This document shows, piece after piece, positions 17,411 through 26,875 of a DNA stretch of 64,000 bases. The position numbers and the translations under genes are program-made. The stretch is from Flavobacteriaceae bacterium (GTDB lineage: Bacteria > Bacteroidota > Bacteroidia > Flavobacteriales > Flavobacteriaceae). Location of the stretch: assembly GCA_022428005.1 (NCBI GenBank), contig JAKMDI010000002.1, positions 1-64,000 on the forward strand, given 5' to 3'. How positions within the stretch are numbered: position 1 is the stretch's first letter; the number at the start of each line of letters is the position of its first letter. The notes under the pieces are model-generated. The model was given only the letters and a program-made list of their open reading frames with translations, searched no databases and was not told the DNA's origin.

Positions 17411-18181
17411 ATGTTAAAAATCACTTTTCTCGGTACTGGAACCTCACAGGGAATCCCTATTATTGGAAGTAAACACCCAGTATGTCTGAGTGAAAACCCC
17501 AAGGACAAAAGGCTTCGGACATCTGTTTTAATCCAATGGGAAGCTTTTAATATTGTGGTGGATTGTGGTCCTGATTTTAGACAGCAAATGCTCCAAGCAA
17601 ATTGCGATCATTTGGAGGCCATACTTTTTACGCACGAGCATGCAGATCACACTGCCGGAATTGACGATATACGGCCTTTTTTTTTCAGACAAGGGGACAT
17701 CCCGATATATGGCTCCCAAAGAGTAGTTCAGAACCTAAGCGATCGTTTTTCCTATATTTTTAAAACGGAAAATAAATATCCAGGAGCCCCAGCCGTTATT
17801 TCCAATATTATTGAAAAAAATACAGATTTTAAAATAGGCGAAAAAAAAATCATACCGGTCGAAGTACTCCACAATCGTCTGCCCATAATGGGCTATAGAA
17901 TAGATAACTTTTGTTATTTAACCGATGTGAAATCAATTGAGGAGGATCAAATCGAAAAACTTAGAGGCTGTGAGGTTTTAGTGCTGAATGCTCTCAGAGT
18001 AGAACCCCACCCCACTCATCTTAATTTGGAGGAGGCCCTGGAGATGGTGACGCAAATTAAACCCAAAAGGGCATATTTCACTCATATTAGCCATTTGTTG
18101 GGCTTTCACGATAGCGTTTCTGAAACATTACCAGAAAATGTTTTTTTGGCCCATGACAATCTTCAAATTCACACTCACTGA
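17411..18181 (+). CDS. MBL-fold metallo-hydrolase (PhnP/RNase Z-like)
   Basis: 256-residue metallo-beta-lactamase-fold hydrolase. FLGTGTSQGIP at the N-terminus and FTHEHADHTAGIDDIRPFF (the HxHxDH metal site) are diagnostic; VVDCGPDFRQQM precedes it, and DVKSIEEDQI and the late FTHISHLLGFH supply further metal ligands. The layout resembles PhnP and RNase Z-like phosphodiesterases, and cyclic phosphodiester or phospho-ester substrates are likely. Three bases separate its stop from the next gene, so the two form an operon. Confidence 0.85.
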   Translation: MLKITFLGTGTSQGIPIIGSKHPVCLSENPKDKRLRTSVLIQWEAFNIVVDCGPDFRQQMLQANCDHLEAILFTHEHADHTAGIDDIRPFFFRQGDIPIYGSQRVVQNLSDRFSYIFKTENKYPGAPAVISNIIEKNTDFKIGEKKIIPVEVLHNRLPIMGYRIDNFCYLTDVKSIEEDQIEKLRGCEVLVLNALRVEPHPTHLNLEEALEMVTQIKPKRAYFTHISHLLGFHDSVSETLPENVFLAHDNLQIHTH

Positions 18182-18184
18182 TTT

Positions 18185-18682
18185 ATGAAAAAAAACATCT
18201 TACTCTACCTATTTTTATTTACTGCATTGATACTAATTTTTCAACTGGTCAATGCCAAGCGGGTTTTTGCAGATTTTGAACAGAAGATAAATACCATCAA
18301 GTCATCCAACAGTAAATTAAAAGATTCTATATTTCAAATACGCAATCGTTTAGAAGAAGAAACTGAGTTTGTTTTGGAGGGAAATGAGTATGCGATGCGG
18401 GTTTTTGAAAACTACCCTTTTCAGGACATATCCAGCAGGGTGATGGACGCATTGTATGAAACCAATCTTTTGAGGGATAAAAACAACTTGATTCCCTATG
18501 CCAAAATGGACCGAACCTTTTTGATCAATAATGTTAGAGTATTGAATCACCGCTGGGCAGTGGCCGATTTCACTGATGGTAATTATTGGGGGGAAATATT
18601 TTTAACCTATGAGATCGATCGGGTAGGAGAGGTGAATTTTGAATTAAAAGAACATTTTCTTTATCCTAATCCTGATCAGTAA
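18185..18682 (+). CDS. Membrane-anchored protein of unknown function (165 aa)
   Basis: N-terminal hydrophobic segment (residues 4-22, LLYLFLFTALILIFQLVNA) that is either a signal peptide or an anchor, then a coiled-coil-like stretch (INTIKSSNSKLKDSIFQIRNRLEEE, residues 37-61) and a globular C-terminal domain rich in aromatic residues (HRWAVADFTDGNYWGEIFLTY). The C-terminus overlaps the convergent esterase gene by 17 bases. Co-transcribed with the MBL hydrolase. Family not recognised; probably periplasmic. Confidence 0.65.
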   Translation: MKKNILLYLFLFTALILIFQLVNAKRVFADFEQKINTIKSSNSKLKDSIFQIRNRLEEETEFVLEGNEYAMRVFENYPFQDISSRVMDALYETNLLRDKNNLIPYAKMDRTFLINNVRVLNHRWAVADFTDGNYWGEIFLTYEIDRVGEVNFELKEHFLYPNPDQ

Positions 18683-19313
18683 TCTTTAACCAGTTCAGCA
18701 AATCTCTAAAGTTTTCTGGGGAAACATTGTGGCCCTCTGGGTAAGTGTTAAAAGTTACGCCAGTGTTGTTTTTTTGAAGGGTTTTAACACTCGACGCTGC
18801 CCAAGCAAAAGGGACTGTAGCGTCTTGTGTCCCATGTGAGGCAAAGGCCAAAACATTGTGATACGCTTCCAAGGGATGCTGCAACAATTCTGAATTGACA
18901 TATCCACTCATACACACCGCCCGACGGAATTTTTCGGGGTGATCCAAGAGAAGGGACCAGCTTAAAATAGCACCTTGACTGAAGCCCATCAGACTAATGT
19001 CTTTTGGGTTAAGGTCGTAAGCGGTTAAAAAATAGTCCCATTGATGTACTAATTTGTCTAATGATTTTTTGGCCTCCTCCAAATCGGACCATTTGTTTTG
19101 GTCGGCATCAAAATTAATTGAATACCATGCTTTTCCTCCGTATGGGTTAGCAAGTGGCGCTTCCAATGAAATAATGGTGTATTGTTCTGGGAGGTAATCA
19201 GCAAATGTAAATAGATCATCTGCATTACTTCCATAACCGTGTAGAAGCAGAATTGCAGGGTGCGGGGCTGTACCTTGTGCTGCTTTTTTTATTTTATAAT
19301 TTAAAGAGGACAT
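18666..19313 (-). CDS. Carboxylesterase/phospholipase-family alpha/beta hydrolase
   Basis: 215-residue alpha/beta hydrolase of the carboxylesterase/thioesterase group. LLLHGYGSNADDLF forms the oxyanion-hole strand, GFSQGAILS carries the nucleophile Ser, and HGTQDATVPF and YPEGHNVSPE supply the catalytic Asp and His. No signal peptide, so cytoplasmic. It starts in the TGATG that also holds the stop of the upstream dihydroorotase-like gene, so the two are translationally coupled. The substrate is unknown. Confidence 0.88.
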   Translation of the reverse strand: MSSLNYKIKKAAQGTAPHPAILLLHGYGSNADDLFTFADYLPEQYTIISLEAPLANPYGGKAWYSINFDADQNKWSDLEEAKKSLDKLVHQWDYFLTAYDLNPKDISLMGFSQGAILSWSLLLDHPEKFRRAVCMSGYVNSELLQHPLEAYHNVLAFASHGTQDATVPFAWAASSVKTLQKNNTGVTFNTYPEGHNVSPENFRDLLNWLKITDQD

Positions 19314-20569
19314 CAGTCGTTTATTGTAAGTTTTCCATTGTTAAAACTCCCGATTACTTTTCCTTGTAGCTCTTGACCGAGGAAAGCGCTGTTTTTGGAT
19401 GTAGATTTTATGTCAGCTGCTGAAAACTGAAAATTCTGGTGGGGATCAAAAAAGGTGATGTCTGCAGCAGCACCCACTTCTAAATTTGGTGCGTCGATTC
19501 CAAAACGACCTGCTCCACGCGTTAAAAAGTTGATCACGTGGTCCAAAGGGAAAAGTTTATTTAAGATTCCAAAACAGCTTTCCAAGCCGATACTTCCGGG
19601 TTCGGCGTGCTCAAACTCCAGCTGTTTGTGTTCAATATTCATGGGTTCGTGCATACTGCTGACCATGTCAATGGTTCCCTCCAATAAACCTGCCTGTAAG
19701 GCCTTTTGGTCTGTTTTAGAACGAATGGGTGGGAATATCTTGAGATTGGGATTGTAGCCCTCCATATGACTGTCATCAAAAAATAAATGAGGAAGACCCA
19801 CACTGCAACTGACGTTAAGCCCTATTTTTTTAGCATCCCTAACCAAATCAACTCCCCGTTGGGTGCTCAGGTTGGGAATGTGGAGTTTCCCCCCCGTGTA
19901 TTTTAATATTTCCAGATCTCTGGCTACTTGGATGGATTCTGCCATTTCAGGAATCCCTTTTAAACCAATACCTGCACTGGTTGCCCCCTCGTGCATCACC
20001 CCATTTCCAGCGATCTCAAGGTGCTGGGGGTAAGAAAAAACAGTACCTCCAAAACTTTGACAGTACTGTAAAGCAATTTTTAAAAGGTTACTTCTATCAA
20101 TAGATTTTTTGTGATCGCCAAAAGCGATGGCTCCTTGGGTGTGCATGTCAAAAAGAGAGGCCATTTGTTTTCCCTTGCTTCCCACCGAAAGGGTTCCAAT
20201 AGGAAATAAAGAGGTGGTGTGGCCTTGCCCCATTTTAATCAAGTGACCGATATTAGAACTGGAATCGGGAAGTGGATCAGTGTTGGCGTTTAGCAATATT
20301 TTTGTGAAACCCGATTTTGCTGCTACCTCAAGTCCATGGCTGATCGTTTCTCTTTCCTCATACCCTGGTTCTCCAAAAGACACCCCACAATCTGTCCACC
20401 CATTGGATACGTGTAGGTTCTCGTGCGCAATGATTTTAGTGTCGCGGTCAGGTTTAATCCCTTCTCCAATTTCACCAATGGTTCCATTTACAATTAAAAT
20501 GTCTTTGAGGGAGGAATGATGGGGACTCGAGGGATTTAGAAGGGTAGCATTTTTTAGAAGTATCTTCAT
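19313..20569 (-). CDS. Dihydroorotase homologue lacking catalytic residues
   Basis: 418-residue member of the dihydroorotase (multifunctional complex type) family, started at the ATG at 20569, three bases inside a possible TTG. The fold is well preserved, but the active site is gone: the usual DxHxHxRxPG is here DCGVSFGEPG (residues 60-69), losing both metal-binding His and the substrate Arg; the HxED segment reads SYPQH; and the late Asp of TDHAPH is replaced within VSSMHEPMN. Such noncatalytic PyrC-like chains (PyrC') can hold aspartate transcarbamoylase in a complex. A true dihydroorotase must be encoded elsewhere if pyrimidines are made. Most software would name this pyrC. Confidence 0.85.
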   Translation of the reverse strand: MKILLKNATLLNPSSPHHSSLKDILIVNGTIGEIGEGIKPDRDTKIIAHENLHVSNGWTDCGVSFGEPGYEERETISHGLEVAAKSGFTKILLNANTDPLPDSSSNIGHLIKMGQGHTTSLFPIGTLSVGSKGKQMASLFDMHTQGAIAFGDHKKSIDRSNLLKIALQYCQSFGGTVFSYPQHLEIAGNGVMHEGATSAGIGLKGIPEMAESIQVARDLEILKYTGGKLHIPNLSTQRGVDLVRDAKKIGLNVSCSVGLPHLFFDDSHMEGYNPNLKIFPPIRSKTDQKALQAGLLEGTIDMVSSMHEPMNIEHKQLEFEHAEPGSIGLESCFGILNKLFPLDHVINFLTRGAGRFGIDAPNLEVGAAADITFFDPHQNFQFSAADIKSTSKNSAFLGQELQGKVIGSFNNGKLTIND

Positions 20570-20637
20570 CAATCAATTGCTGTTCTACAAAAGTATAAAA
20601 TCAAAAGGAATAAAGCCCTTTGAAATGGTATTCTGAA

Positions 20638-21396
20638 TCAGAATTTTTCAAATGCACCCAATCCAAAAAGCGCAAAATCATATTTGACAGGATCGTCTGG
20701 ATCAAACTTTCGTAGGCTGAGATCTAGGGATTGTAGGGCTTTGGCATCATTTTGTTTTCTTTTTAGTAGCTTTAGTTTGCGGGCTACATTCCCTGTATGA
20801 ACGTCCAAGGGAATGGAAAGCATAGACGGAGAGATTTTTTTCCAAAGACCAAAATCAACGCCTTTTTCATTTGACCTCACCATCCACCTCAGAAACATAT
20901 TAATGCGTTTTGCTGCAGAGCCCCGAAATGGATCCGAAACATGTTTTTGAGTTCTGGGGAGGTGATTGAGCTTAAAAAATATTTGTTTAAAGCGGTGGAT
21001 ACGTTCTTGGATTTGTATCTCGCCATCGCTAAAAACACCCTCCAAACCACCGTGATGTTTGTAGATATTGCTCAATGAACGAATAAAATACTGGATGTCT
21101 TCCTCATTGAACGTTCGGTGAACAAAACCACGAAAATTGTTCAAGTCTTTTGTTTTGTGATGCAGCACAAAATCATGTGGTGCACCCTCCATGATGTCCA
21201 TCATTTTCTCAGCACTTTTTAATATACTCACGCGGTTTCCCCAAGCAATGGTTGCAGTGAGAAATCCGGCTATTTCAATGTCCTCCTTTTTGGAAAATTG
21301 ATGTGGAATTTGAATGGGGTCGTGCGCAATAAAAAACTCCGATTCATAGTGTTGAGACTTGAAATCTAAAAAGGATTTTAGCTCTTGTTTATTCAT
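20638..21396 (-). CDS. TIGR02757 family protein
   Basis: 252-residue protein from the ATG at 21396, which overlaps the lolD stop (ATGA); a longer reading frame back to 21483 runs through the lolD coding region and is not used. Conserved features are the start [51 protein letters not shown] and IPLDVHTGNVARKLKLLKR. These match the TIGR02757 group of Bacteroidota and spirochaetes. The LRWMVR / DVHTGNVAR arrangement recalls helix-hairpin-helix DNA glycosylases, but catalytic assignment is uncertain. Confidence 0.8.
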   Translation of the reverse strand: MNKQELKSFLDFKSQHYESEFFIAHDPIQIPHQFSKKEDIEIAGFLTATIAWGNRVSILKSAEKMMDIMEGAPHDFVLHHKTKDLNNFRGFVHRTFNEEDIQYFIRSLSNIYKHHGGLEGVFSDGEIQIQERIHRFKQIFFKLNHLPRTQKHVSDPFRGSAAKRINMFLRWMVRSNEKGVDFGLWKKISPSMLSIPLDVHTGNVARKLKLLKRKQNDAKALQSLDLSLRKFDPDDPVKYDFALFGLGAFEKF

Positions 21397-22064
21397 AAAA
21401 CAATGTGCCCATCTTTGAGTATGATCTTGCGATCGGCCATATCGGCCAGGCGGTCGTTGTGGGTAACAATAACAAAAGTACAACCCGTTTGATCCCTGAG
21501 TTCAAAGAAAGACTCGTGTAGGGCATCCGCATTTTGACTGTCCAAATTGCCGCTGGGTTCATCAGCAAAAATAACTTTAGGGTCGTTTATCAACGATCGT
21601 GCCACAGCAACGCGCTGCTGTTCTCCCCCCGATAGTTGTTGGGGTTTATGACCCATTCTGTCCTCAAGCCCCAATTGGGTTAACAATTGGGCTGCCTTCT
21701 TGTTTATACCTTTATTTTGATTATTTGCGATCCATCCGGGCATACATACATTTTCTAAGGCCGTAAATTCGGGAAGCAATTCGTGAAATTGAAAAATAAA
21801 TCCAAGCCGTTGGTTTCTGAATTGTGCTATCTCGGCCGCGCCCATTTCACTCATTGAAACCCCCTCTATCTGCAGTTGCGATTTTTCATTGGAATCGGCC
21901 CTGTCTAAAGTACTTAGAATATGAAGTAATGTTGTTTTTCCAGCTCCAGAGGGACCCACAATTGCAACGACCTCTCCAGCTTTAATCTGAAGATTAATGC
22001 CTTTTAAAACTGTTAAGTCTCCATAACTTTTATGGATATCACTACAAGAGATAATGTGTCCCAT
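21393..22064 (-). CDS. lolD: Lipoprotein-releasing ABC transporter ATPase LolD-like
   Basis: 223-residue ABC ATPase. Walker A is GPSGAGKTT (about residues 37-45), the signature [15 protein letters not shown] and Walker [13 protein letters not shown]. The compact single-domain layout and the EP-SGNLDS sequence match the LolD/MacB subfamily, which drives extraction of lipoproteins from the inner membrane. The partner permeases (LolC/E) are not in the window, so the assignment to lipoprotein export is by family only. Confidence 0.85.
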   Translation of the reverse strand: MGHIISCSDIHKSYGDLTVLKGINLQIKAGEVVAIVGPSGAGKTTLLHILSTLDRADSNEKSQLQIEGVSMSEMGAAEIAQFRNQRLGFIFQFHELLPEFTALENVCMPGWIANNQNKGINKKAAQLLTQLGLEDRMGHKPQQLSGGEQQRVAVARSLINDPKVIFADEPSGNLDSQNADALHESFFELRDQTGCTFVIVTHNDRLADMADRKIILKDGHIVL

Positions 22065-22157
22065 TTTTCAAAATTACCCTTTTAAATTTACATCGCTAAA
22101 TCATTTATAGAGAATAACATTTTGTTTAATCTTTAATTAATTTGTTTATGAAATTCC

Positions 22158-22165
22158 TATATTTG
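22158..22165 (+). promoter_or_regulatory. Predicted -7 box of msrA-folE (TATATTTG)
   Basis: A perfect TAnnTTTG 17 bases before the TTG start codon of msrA. Transcription would start near 22170. No TTG lies at the best -33 spacing, so the promoter may be weak or may need an activator. Confidence 0.5.
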
Positions 22166-22182
22166 CTAAACAAAACTATAGA

Positions 22183-22719
22183 TTGATTAAAAAAGCTTAT
22201 TTCGCAGGTGGTTGTTTCTGGTGTACAGAATCTGTATTTCAACGTGTAAAAGGTGTTATTGAAGTAACCCCTGGCTATATGGGGGGCCATGTAAAAAATC
22301 CAGCCTACCGCGAGGTTTGCAACGGAATTACAGGGCATACAGAAACCATAAAAATTACATACGATCAAGATATAGTCCCTTACAGTTCGCTTTTGGAAAT
22401 ATTTTTTTTATTCCATGATCCCACCACCCTAAACCGACAAGGCAACGATATTGGCACCCAATATCGCTCTGCTATATTCTACAACAATCTGGAGGAAAAG
22501 AATCAAATTCATGCTTGTATAGATCAATTTGAGAAGGATAAAATCTACAGTGACCCCATTGTTACTGAAATAAATATCGAATGTCCTTTTTATCCTGCAG
22601 AAGTCGAACACCACAACTATTACAACCGCAATTCAGAACAACCCTACTGTCATTATGTCATCACGCCCAAGATCAAAAAATTAGAATCATTATTTAAACA
22701 ATACACTATATTAGAATGA
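22183..22719 (+). CDS. msrA: Peptide-methionine (S)-S-oxide reductase MsrA
   Basis: 178-residue reductase for methionine-S-sulfoxide in proteins. The catalytic motif [12 protein letters not shown] is at residues 9-20; [22 protein letters not shown] and the [23 protein letters not shown] segment are the usual family blocks. No fused MsrB and no signal peptide. The start must be TTG at 22183. The stop overlaps the folE start (ATGA), so these two genes form an operon. Confidence 0.95.
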   Translation: MIKKAYFAGGCFWCTESVFQRVKGVIEVTPGYMGGHVKNPAYREVCNGITGHTETIKITYDQDIVPYSSLLEIFFLFHDPTTLNRQGNDIGTQYRSAIFYNNLEEKNQIHACIDQFEKDKIYSDPIVTEINIECPFYPAEVEHHNYYNRNSEQPYCHYVITPKIKKLESLFKQYTILE

Positions 22720-23309
22720 ATGAAAGTTTTAACATCGATACCCTTCCTATCACGGACGAGATCAAACGTAATTTTTCAAAAATTATTGACCTCCTCGGGG
22801 AGGACACTGCGAGAGAGGGCCTGGTGAAAACCCCTGCCCGAGCTGCAAAAGCCATGAAATTTCTCACGGAAGGATATGAAAAAGATCCAAAGCAAATACT
22901 TCAGAGTGCCATGTTCAGTGAAGATTATAATGAAATGGTAATTGTTAAAGACATTGAGCTTTACTCGTTGTGTGAGCACCACATGCTGCCCTTTTTTGGA
23001 AAAGCGCACATCGCTTATATTCCCAATGGTAAGATTGTGGGTCTGAGTAAAATTCCAAGGGTGGTCGACGTTTTTTCGCGCCGCCTACAAGTTCAAGAGC
23101 GTCTGACCGAACAAGTACTGGATTGTATAAACGATACTTTAAAACCAAAAGGTGTAGGAGTGGTCATTGAGGCTTCCCATATGTGTATGATGATGCGGGG
23201 TGTTCAAAAACAGAGTTCAACCACTACAACCTCGGGCTTCAGAGGAACATTTCAACACACCGATACTCGGAATGAGTTTTTAAAACTGATTACTTCCAAA
23301 TTGGGTTAA
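22716..23309 (+). CDS. folE: GTP cyclohydrolase I
   Basis: 197-residue enzyme that converts GTP to dihydroneopterin triphosphate, the first step of folate synthesis. The zinc-binding [18 protein letters not shown] is complete (Cys and His ligands; the third ligand, Cys, is in [12 protein letters not shown]). [20 protein letters not shown] and QERLTEQV are the family signatures. It follows msrA with a four-base overlap. Its TAA stop shares TTAA with the stop of the convergent DUF6787 gene. Confidence 0.97.
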   Translation: MNESFNIDTLPITDEIKRNFSKIIDLLGEDTAREGLVKTPARAAKAMKFLTEGYEKDPKQILQSAMFSEDYNEMVIVKDIELYSLCEHHMLPFFGKAHIAYIPNGKIVGLSKIPRVVDVFSRRLQVQERLTEQVLDCINDTLKPKGVGVVIEASHMCMMMRGVQKQSSTTTTSGFRGTFQHTDTRNEFLKLITSKLG

Positions 23310-23641
23310 CTGGTTTTTTTGTCTTTAAACAAAAAGCTAAAACCAATCTTTTTAAGAATTTTTTTTTCAAATTCCCAGAAGAATTTGAATTGAAAAAACA
23401 AGGTGGCGATGACAATCAGAAGTACCTGATAGATAGGGAAAATGATTAGTATCCTCAGTAATACGTACAGGAGGGTTCCAAGTGGCAGTCCATCAAAAGC
23501 ATCGGATTGTATTCCTATAAAGAGCAATAGGGGCAGTGCCAGTTTTGCACTTAGGGAGCCCGTAATCGCAAATACAATGAATATCACTGTTAACTGGGCA
23601 TTGGATTCAACTCCCCACTTTTTCTTCAGGCCCTTAAACAT
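23306..23641 (-). CDS. DUF6787-like small integral membrane protein
   Basis: 111 residues with a start [11 protein letters not shown], two hydrophobic segments (about 15-45 and 58-85) and a basic end with the motif [17 protein letters not shown]. This pattern resembles the Bacteroidota family DUF6787. It probably shares a transcript with the serA-like gene upstream, 6 bases away on the same strand. Function is unknown. Confidence 0.65.
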   Translation of the reverse strand: MFKGLKKKWGVESNAQLTVIFIVFAITGSLSAKLALPLLLFIGIQSDAFDGLPLGTLLYVLLRILIIFPIYQVLLIVIATLFFQFKFFWEFEKKILKKIGFSFLFKDKKTS

Positions 23642-23647
23642 GGTGTT

Positions 23648-24601
23648 TTATCCTAAAATTGAAATAATTTGTTCTCCTAATTCAACGCCTATTCTGTCTT
23701 GGGCTTCCAAGGTGGCTGCTCCAATGTGTGGCGTTAGGGAAATTTTAGGATGCATCAACAATTTAATCTCGGGCTTAGGTTCGTTTTCAAAGGTATCCAA
23801 GCAAGCAAATGCCAATTTATTGTTGTCCAAGGCCTCAACAAGAGCTACCTCATCTATGACCCCGCCTCGTGCGGCATTTATTATGGCAGCGCCTGATTTC
23901 ATTTTACCAAACTCTTTTTTTCCTATAACGTAATCCTTTTGAGCAGGAACGTGAAGGCTGATATAGTCCGATTGCTCTAAAACATCCGCGACAGGAATTG
24001 TTTCAATTTTTATGGACAAAGAGCTGCCATCGAACAGTTCTACGGACAATTCGGCCGCGTCCATGTACTTGTCGGCAGCAATTACTTTCATTCCCACTCC
24101 TAAGGCGATTTTGGCCACTTCCTGTCCAATCCTTCCAAATCCAATAATACCTATGGTTTTCCCTCGGAGCTCGATTCCTTTAGCATACGCTTTTTTAAGC
24201 CCTTTAAAATTAGATTCACCTTCCAAGGGCATGTTGCGATTGGAATCGTATAAAAAACGCACCCCACCAAAAAGATGGGCAAAAACCAACTCAGCCACAG
24301 AGGAAGAGGAAGCCGCGGGTGTGTTGATTACACTTAGACCTTTTTCTCGGGCATAGGCAACATCAATATTGTCCATTCCTACACCCCCTCTACCGATTAC
24401 CTTTAGGTCAGGACAGGAATCGATGAGATCTTTGCGGGCAGTGGTAGCACTTCTGACCAAAAGAACAGCAATTTTGTTTTCGTTGATATAACTGATGAGT
24501 TGCTCTTGCGCTACATTTGTTGTGATGACTTCATATCCCGCCGCTGTTAAAACGTCAATTCCTGACTGGGAGATACCATCGTTGGCTAATATTTTTTTCA
24601 T
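23648..24601 (-). CDS. serA: D-3-phosphoglycerate dehydrogenase (short form)
   Basis: 317-residue D-2-hydroxyacid dehydrogenase. The NAD site is GIIGFGRIGQEVAK (about residue 143), and the catalytic Arg, Glu and His are in NAARGGVIDE, CLDTFENEP and LTPHIGAAT. There is no C-terminal ACT domain, so feedback by serine is not expected by the usual route. It lies immediately downstream of serC on the same strand, which supports assignment to serine biosynthesis. It catalyses oxidation of 3-phosphoglycerate to 3-phosphohydroxypyruvate. Confidence 0.9.
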   Translation of the reverse strand: MKKILANDGISQSGIDVLTAAGYEVITTNVAQEQLISYINENKIAVLLVRSATTARKDLIDSCPDLKVIGRGGVGMDNIDVAYAREKGLSVINTPAASSSSVAELVFAHLFGGVRFLYDSNRNMPLEGESNFKGLKKAYAKGIELRGKTIGIIGFGRIGQEVAKIALGVGMKVIAADKYMDAAELSVELFDGSSLSIKIETIPVADVLEQSDYISLHVPAQKDYVIGKKEFGKMKSGAAIINAARGGVIDEVALVEALDNNKLAFACLDTFENEPKPEIKLLMHPKISLTPHIGAATLEAQDRIGVELGEQIISILG

Positions 24602-24624
24602 TGCTTTTTTTTATTGCTAATGGG

Positions 24625-25689
24625 TTAAGCTTTTCTTTCAAACTCTTGCATACAATCTACCAACACCTGAACACTGTCCTTGGACATGGCATTGTAGATG
24701 GAGGCGCGGTATCCACCGACAGAGCGGTGTCCTTTCAATCCGCTAATATTTGCCTCATTCCACATGGGGTCAAAAACACCCGCCATAGCATCGTCTGATA
24801 AATTAAAAGTGGCGTTCATATCACTTCGATCATCCTGGTGGGCAAACCCTTGGAATAAGGGGTTTCGATCAATTTCGTCATAGATTAAAGCTGCTTTTTC
24901 AGCGTTCCGTTTACCGACCCCTTCCAAACCACCGTGTTGGGCAATCCATCGAAGGTTGAGCAGCAAAGTATATACTGGAAACACGGGTGGCGTATTGAAC
25001 ATACTTCCCCCATTGGCATGCACCTCATAGCTTAGCATAGATGGGATTACCCGACTTACCTTGTTAAAAGAAGATTCTTTGATCACGACCAAAGTTACCC
25101 CTGAGGGTCCCATGTTTTTTTGAGCACCGGCATAGAACAAATCAAATTTGGAGTAATCAAAAGGTCTCGAAAAAATATCAGAACTCATATCCGCTACCAA
25201 AGGAACATCTGTTTTGGGAAGGTCCTTGAATTGGGTACCAAATATGGTGTTATTGGTCGTTAGGTGTAGGTAATCGAGATCAGAGGGAATGTCGTAGCCT
25301 TTTGGGATATAATTAAAGTTTTGATCCTTAGAGGAAGCCAATTCAACTACTTCACCAAAATTATTAGCCTCTTTTATGGCTTTGGTGGACCAAGTCCCGG
25401 AGTTGACATAGCCCGCCTTATTTTCCAATAAGTTGTAGGCGGTCATCAAGAACTGTAAGCTGGCCCCTCCTTGCAGAAATAAAGCTTGGTATCCTTTTCC
25501 TTCTAAACCCAAAAGCTGAAGCGAAAGTGTACAAGCCTCCTCCATAATGGCCTTGAATTCAGCGCTACGGTGAGAGATTTCAATCAGTGACAATCCGATG
25601 TTGTCCAATTCCTTCACGGCTTGTGCTGCCCCTTCTATCACCTCATGAGGGAGGATGGCAGGACCTGCACTAAAGTTGTGTTTTTTCAT
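24625..25689 (-). CDS. serC: Phosphoserine aminotransferase
   Basis: 354 residues from the ATG at 25689 (MKKHNFSAGPAILP, the standard family start); a TTG four codons earlier is less likely. PLP-dependent transamination of 3-phosphohydroxypyruvate with glutamate. The PLP Lys is in YAGAQKNMGPSGVTLV, and FLQGGASLQFLMTAYN and HRSVGGYRASIYNAM are typical. A -7-like box on the minus strand (GATATTTG, 25706-25713) suggests a leader of about 10 bases. It forms an operon with serA, 23 bases downstream. Confidence 0.97.
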   Translation of the reverse strand: MKKHNFSAGPAILPHEVIEGAAQAVKELDNIGLSLIEISHRSAEFKAIMEEACTLSLQLLGLEGKGYQALFLQGGASLQFLMTAYNLLENKAGYVNSGTWSTKAIKEANNFGEVVELASSKDQNFNYIPKGYDIPSDLDYLHLTTNNTIFGTQFKDLPKTDVPLVADMSSDIFSRPFDYSKFDLFYAGAQKNMGPSGVTLVVIKESSFNKVSRVIPSMLSYEVHANGGSMFNTPPVFPVYTLLLNLRWIAQHGGLEGVGKRNAEKAALIYDEIDRNPLFQGFAHQDDRSDMNATFNLSDDAMAGVFDPMWNEANISGLKGHRSVGGYRASIYNAMSKDSVQVLVDCMQEFERKA

Positions 25690-25793
25690 ATCTAATTGCA
25701 ATGTGCAAATATCAAAAGTTCAGTTTAAATACCAATCCAATGCAGGTATAATTTTATATTTTTTTTTAACAAATTCATCAACGAAATATATCG

Positions 25794-26813
25794 CTACAGA
25801 GATTTCAAAAAAGCTAAGGTATCGGTGCCATCTGCATAATCCCAAAGTGCGGGATTTTGAGCCTCACCAAAAGGGAAAGCGCCGGGGAGGGAAAGCTTTG
25901 AAACAATGCACTGGAGCTTGTCTTTTTCTTCCTCCAACTGTTTCATTAATACGTCTATGTCATCGTAATATTCATAATGGGCGGTGGCTATGGGAGAAGC
26001 AAAGGACTTTTCCTCGCGCAACATAAAAAAGCCATTTTCCAAAAAATCATACTCACTCATCAGGTGTACGGCCTTGTTGTAGTCGTAATTGTTGGCGTAT
26101 TTATTGTGATCAATGATATTTGCATGGGGGTACAAGCCTCCAAAAATCAGATTAAAGTCGTAATTTCTGGGCACATACAACTTTGAAACATTTCGGCAAC
26201 CCAGACCATAGTATTGGAGAATGTCATTCCCCAAAGCTTCCAATTCCTTTGGAGTCTCATTTCCATTCAATACAGCAACACCATTTTTATTTTTGCGAAT
26301 TATGTGTGGATACTTTGAAAAATAGTGGTCAAAATACCGTGCTGCATTGTTACTCCCCGTAGCGATGACAGCATCAAATCCTTCCAACTTCCCTTCGCTA
26401 ATTGAGCTAAGAGATTTAAAAACAGGAAAAGTATCTATTAAAAAAGGAATTAAAATTGTGTCTTTACTGGCGCATTTTACCAAAGCACGGTGTCCAGCAA
26501 TCCATATGGTGATGAGATCGTGTAAACCTACCAATGGAATATTTCCAGCCATAATTACGGCTATGGTTTTGGGATTTTTTTGTTCCTCATACCCATAGGG
26601 AAGGAGCCATTTTTCAATACGCTCAAGTCGAAGTGTTTCCCCCCAAGCCTCAAGAGCCAGAAGACAAGCAGTTTTTTGAAACCAACCATTTTGGGTTTGC
26701 GCTTGTTCAATGGCATTGAATAAAGGAGTATAAGTGCTGTCCTTTTCGGAAATATGTCTAAAAAAGTGACCCATTTCCGATAATGCTTTTATTCTGTCTT
26801 TGAGTGGACTCAT
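25794..26813 (-). CDS. LuxC-like acyl-CoA reductase family protein
   Basis: 339-residue protein of the LuxC/acyl-CoA reductase family (PF05893-like), which belongs to the aldehyde dehydrogenase superfamily. KTIAVIMAGNIPLVGLHDL near residue 80 and ATGSNNAARYFDHYFS are family blocks; LQYYGLGCRNVSKLYVP contains the probable catalytic Cys. The substrate in Flavobacteriia is unknown; there is no lux operon here. It is divergent from the ferredoxin gene, a pairing that may be functional because both handle redox chemistry. Confidence 0.75.
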   Translation of the reverse strand: MSPLKDRIKALSEMGHFFRHISEKDSTYTPLFNAIEQAQTQNGWFQKTACLLALEAWGETLRLERIEKWLLPYGYEEQKNPKTIAVIMAGNIPLVGLHDLITIWIAGHRALVKCASKDTILIPFLIDTFPVFKSLSSISEGKLEGFDAVIATGSNNAARYFDHYFSKYPHIIRKNKNGVAVLNGNETPKELEALGNDILQYYGLGCRNVSKLYVPRNYDFNLIFGGLYPHANIIDHNKYANNYDYNKAVHLMSEYDFLENGFFMLREEKSFASPIATAHYEYYDDIDVLMKQLEEEKDKLQCIVSKLSLPGAFPFGEAQNPALWDYADGTDTLAFLKSL

Positions 26814-26815
26814 TA

Positions 26816-26847
26816 TTTGTAAAGAATATTAATAGGTCTTACTTTTG
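26816..26847 (+). promoter_or_regulatory. Predicted promoter of the ferredoxin gene
   Basis: TTTG at 26816-26819 and TACTTTTG at 26840-26847 are exact -33 and -7 elements with a 20-base spacer. Transcription would start near 26853, leaving a leader of about 23 bases before the ATG at 26876. The -33 element is only a few bases from the divergent LuxC-like start codon. Confidence 0.6.
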
Positions 26848-26875
26848 TATTCAAATTTAAGCAAACCTAAGCATT

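Noticed and set aside
21397-21483. Longer start for the TIGR02757 gene
   Set aside because: The extension lies entirely within lolD in another frame and reads as a Cys/Tyr/Pro/Arg-rich peptide; the ATGA overlap start is far more likely.
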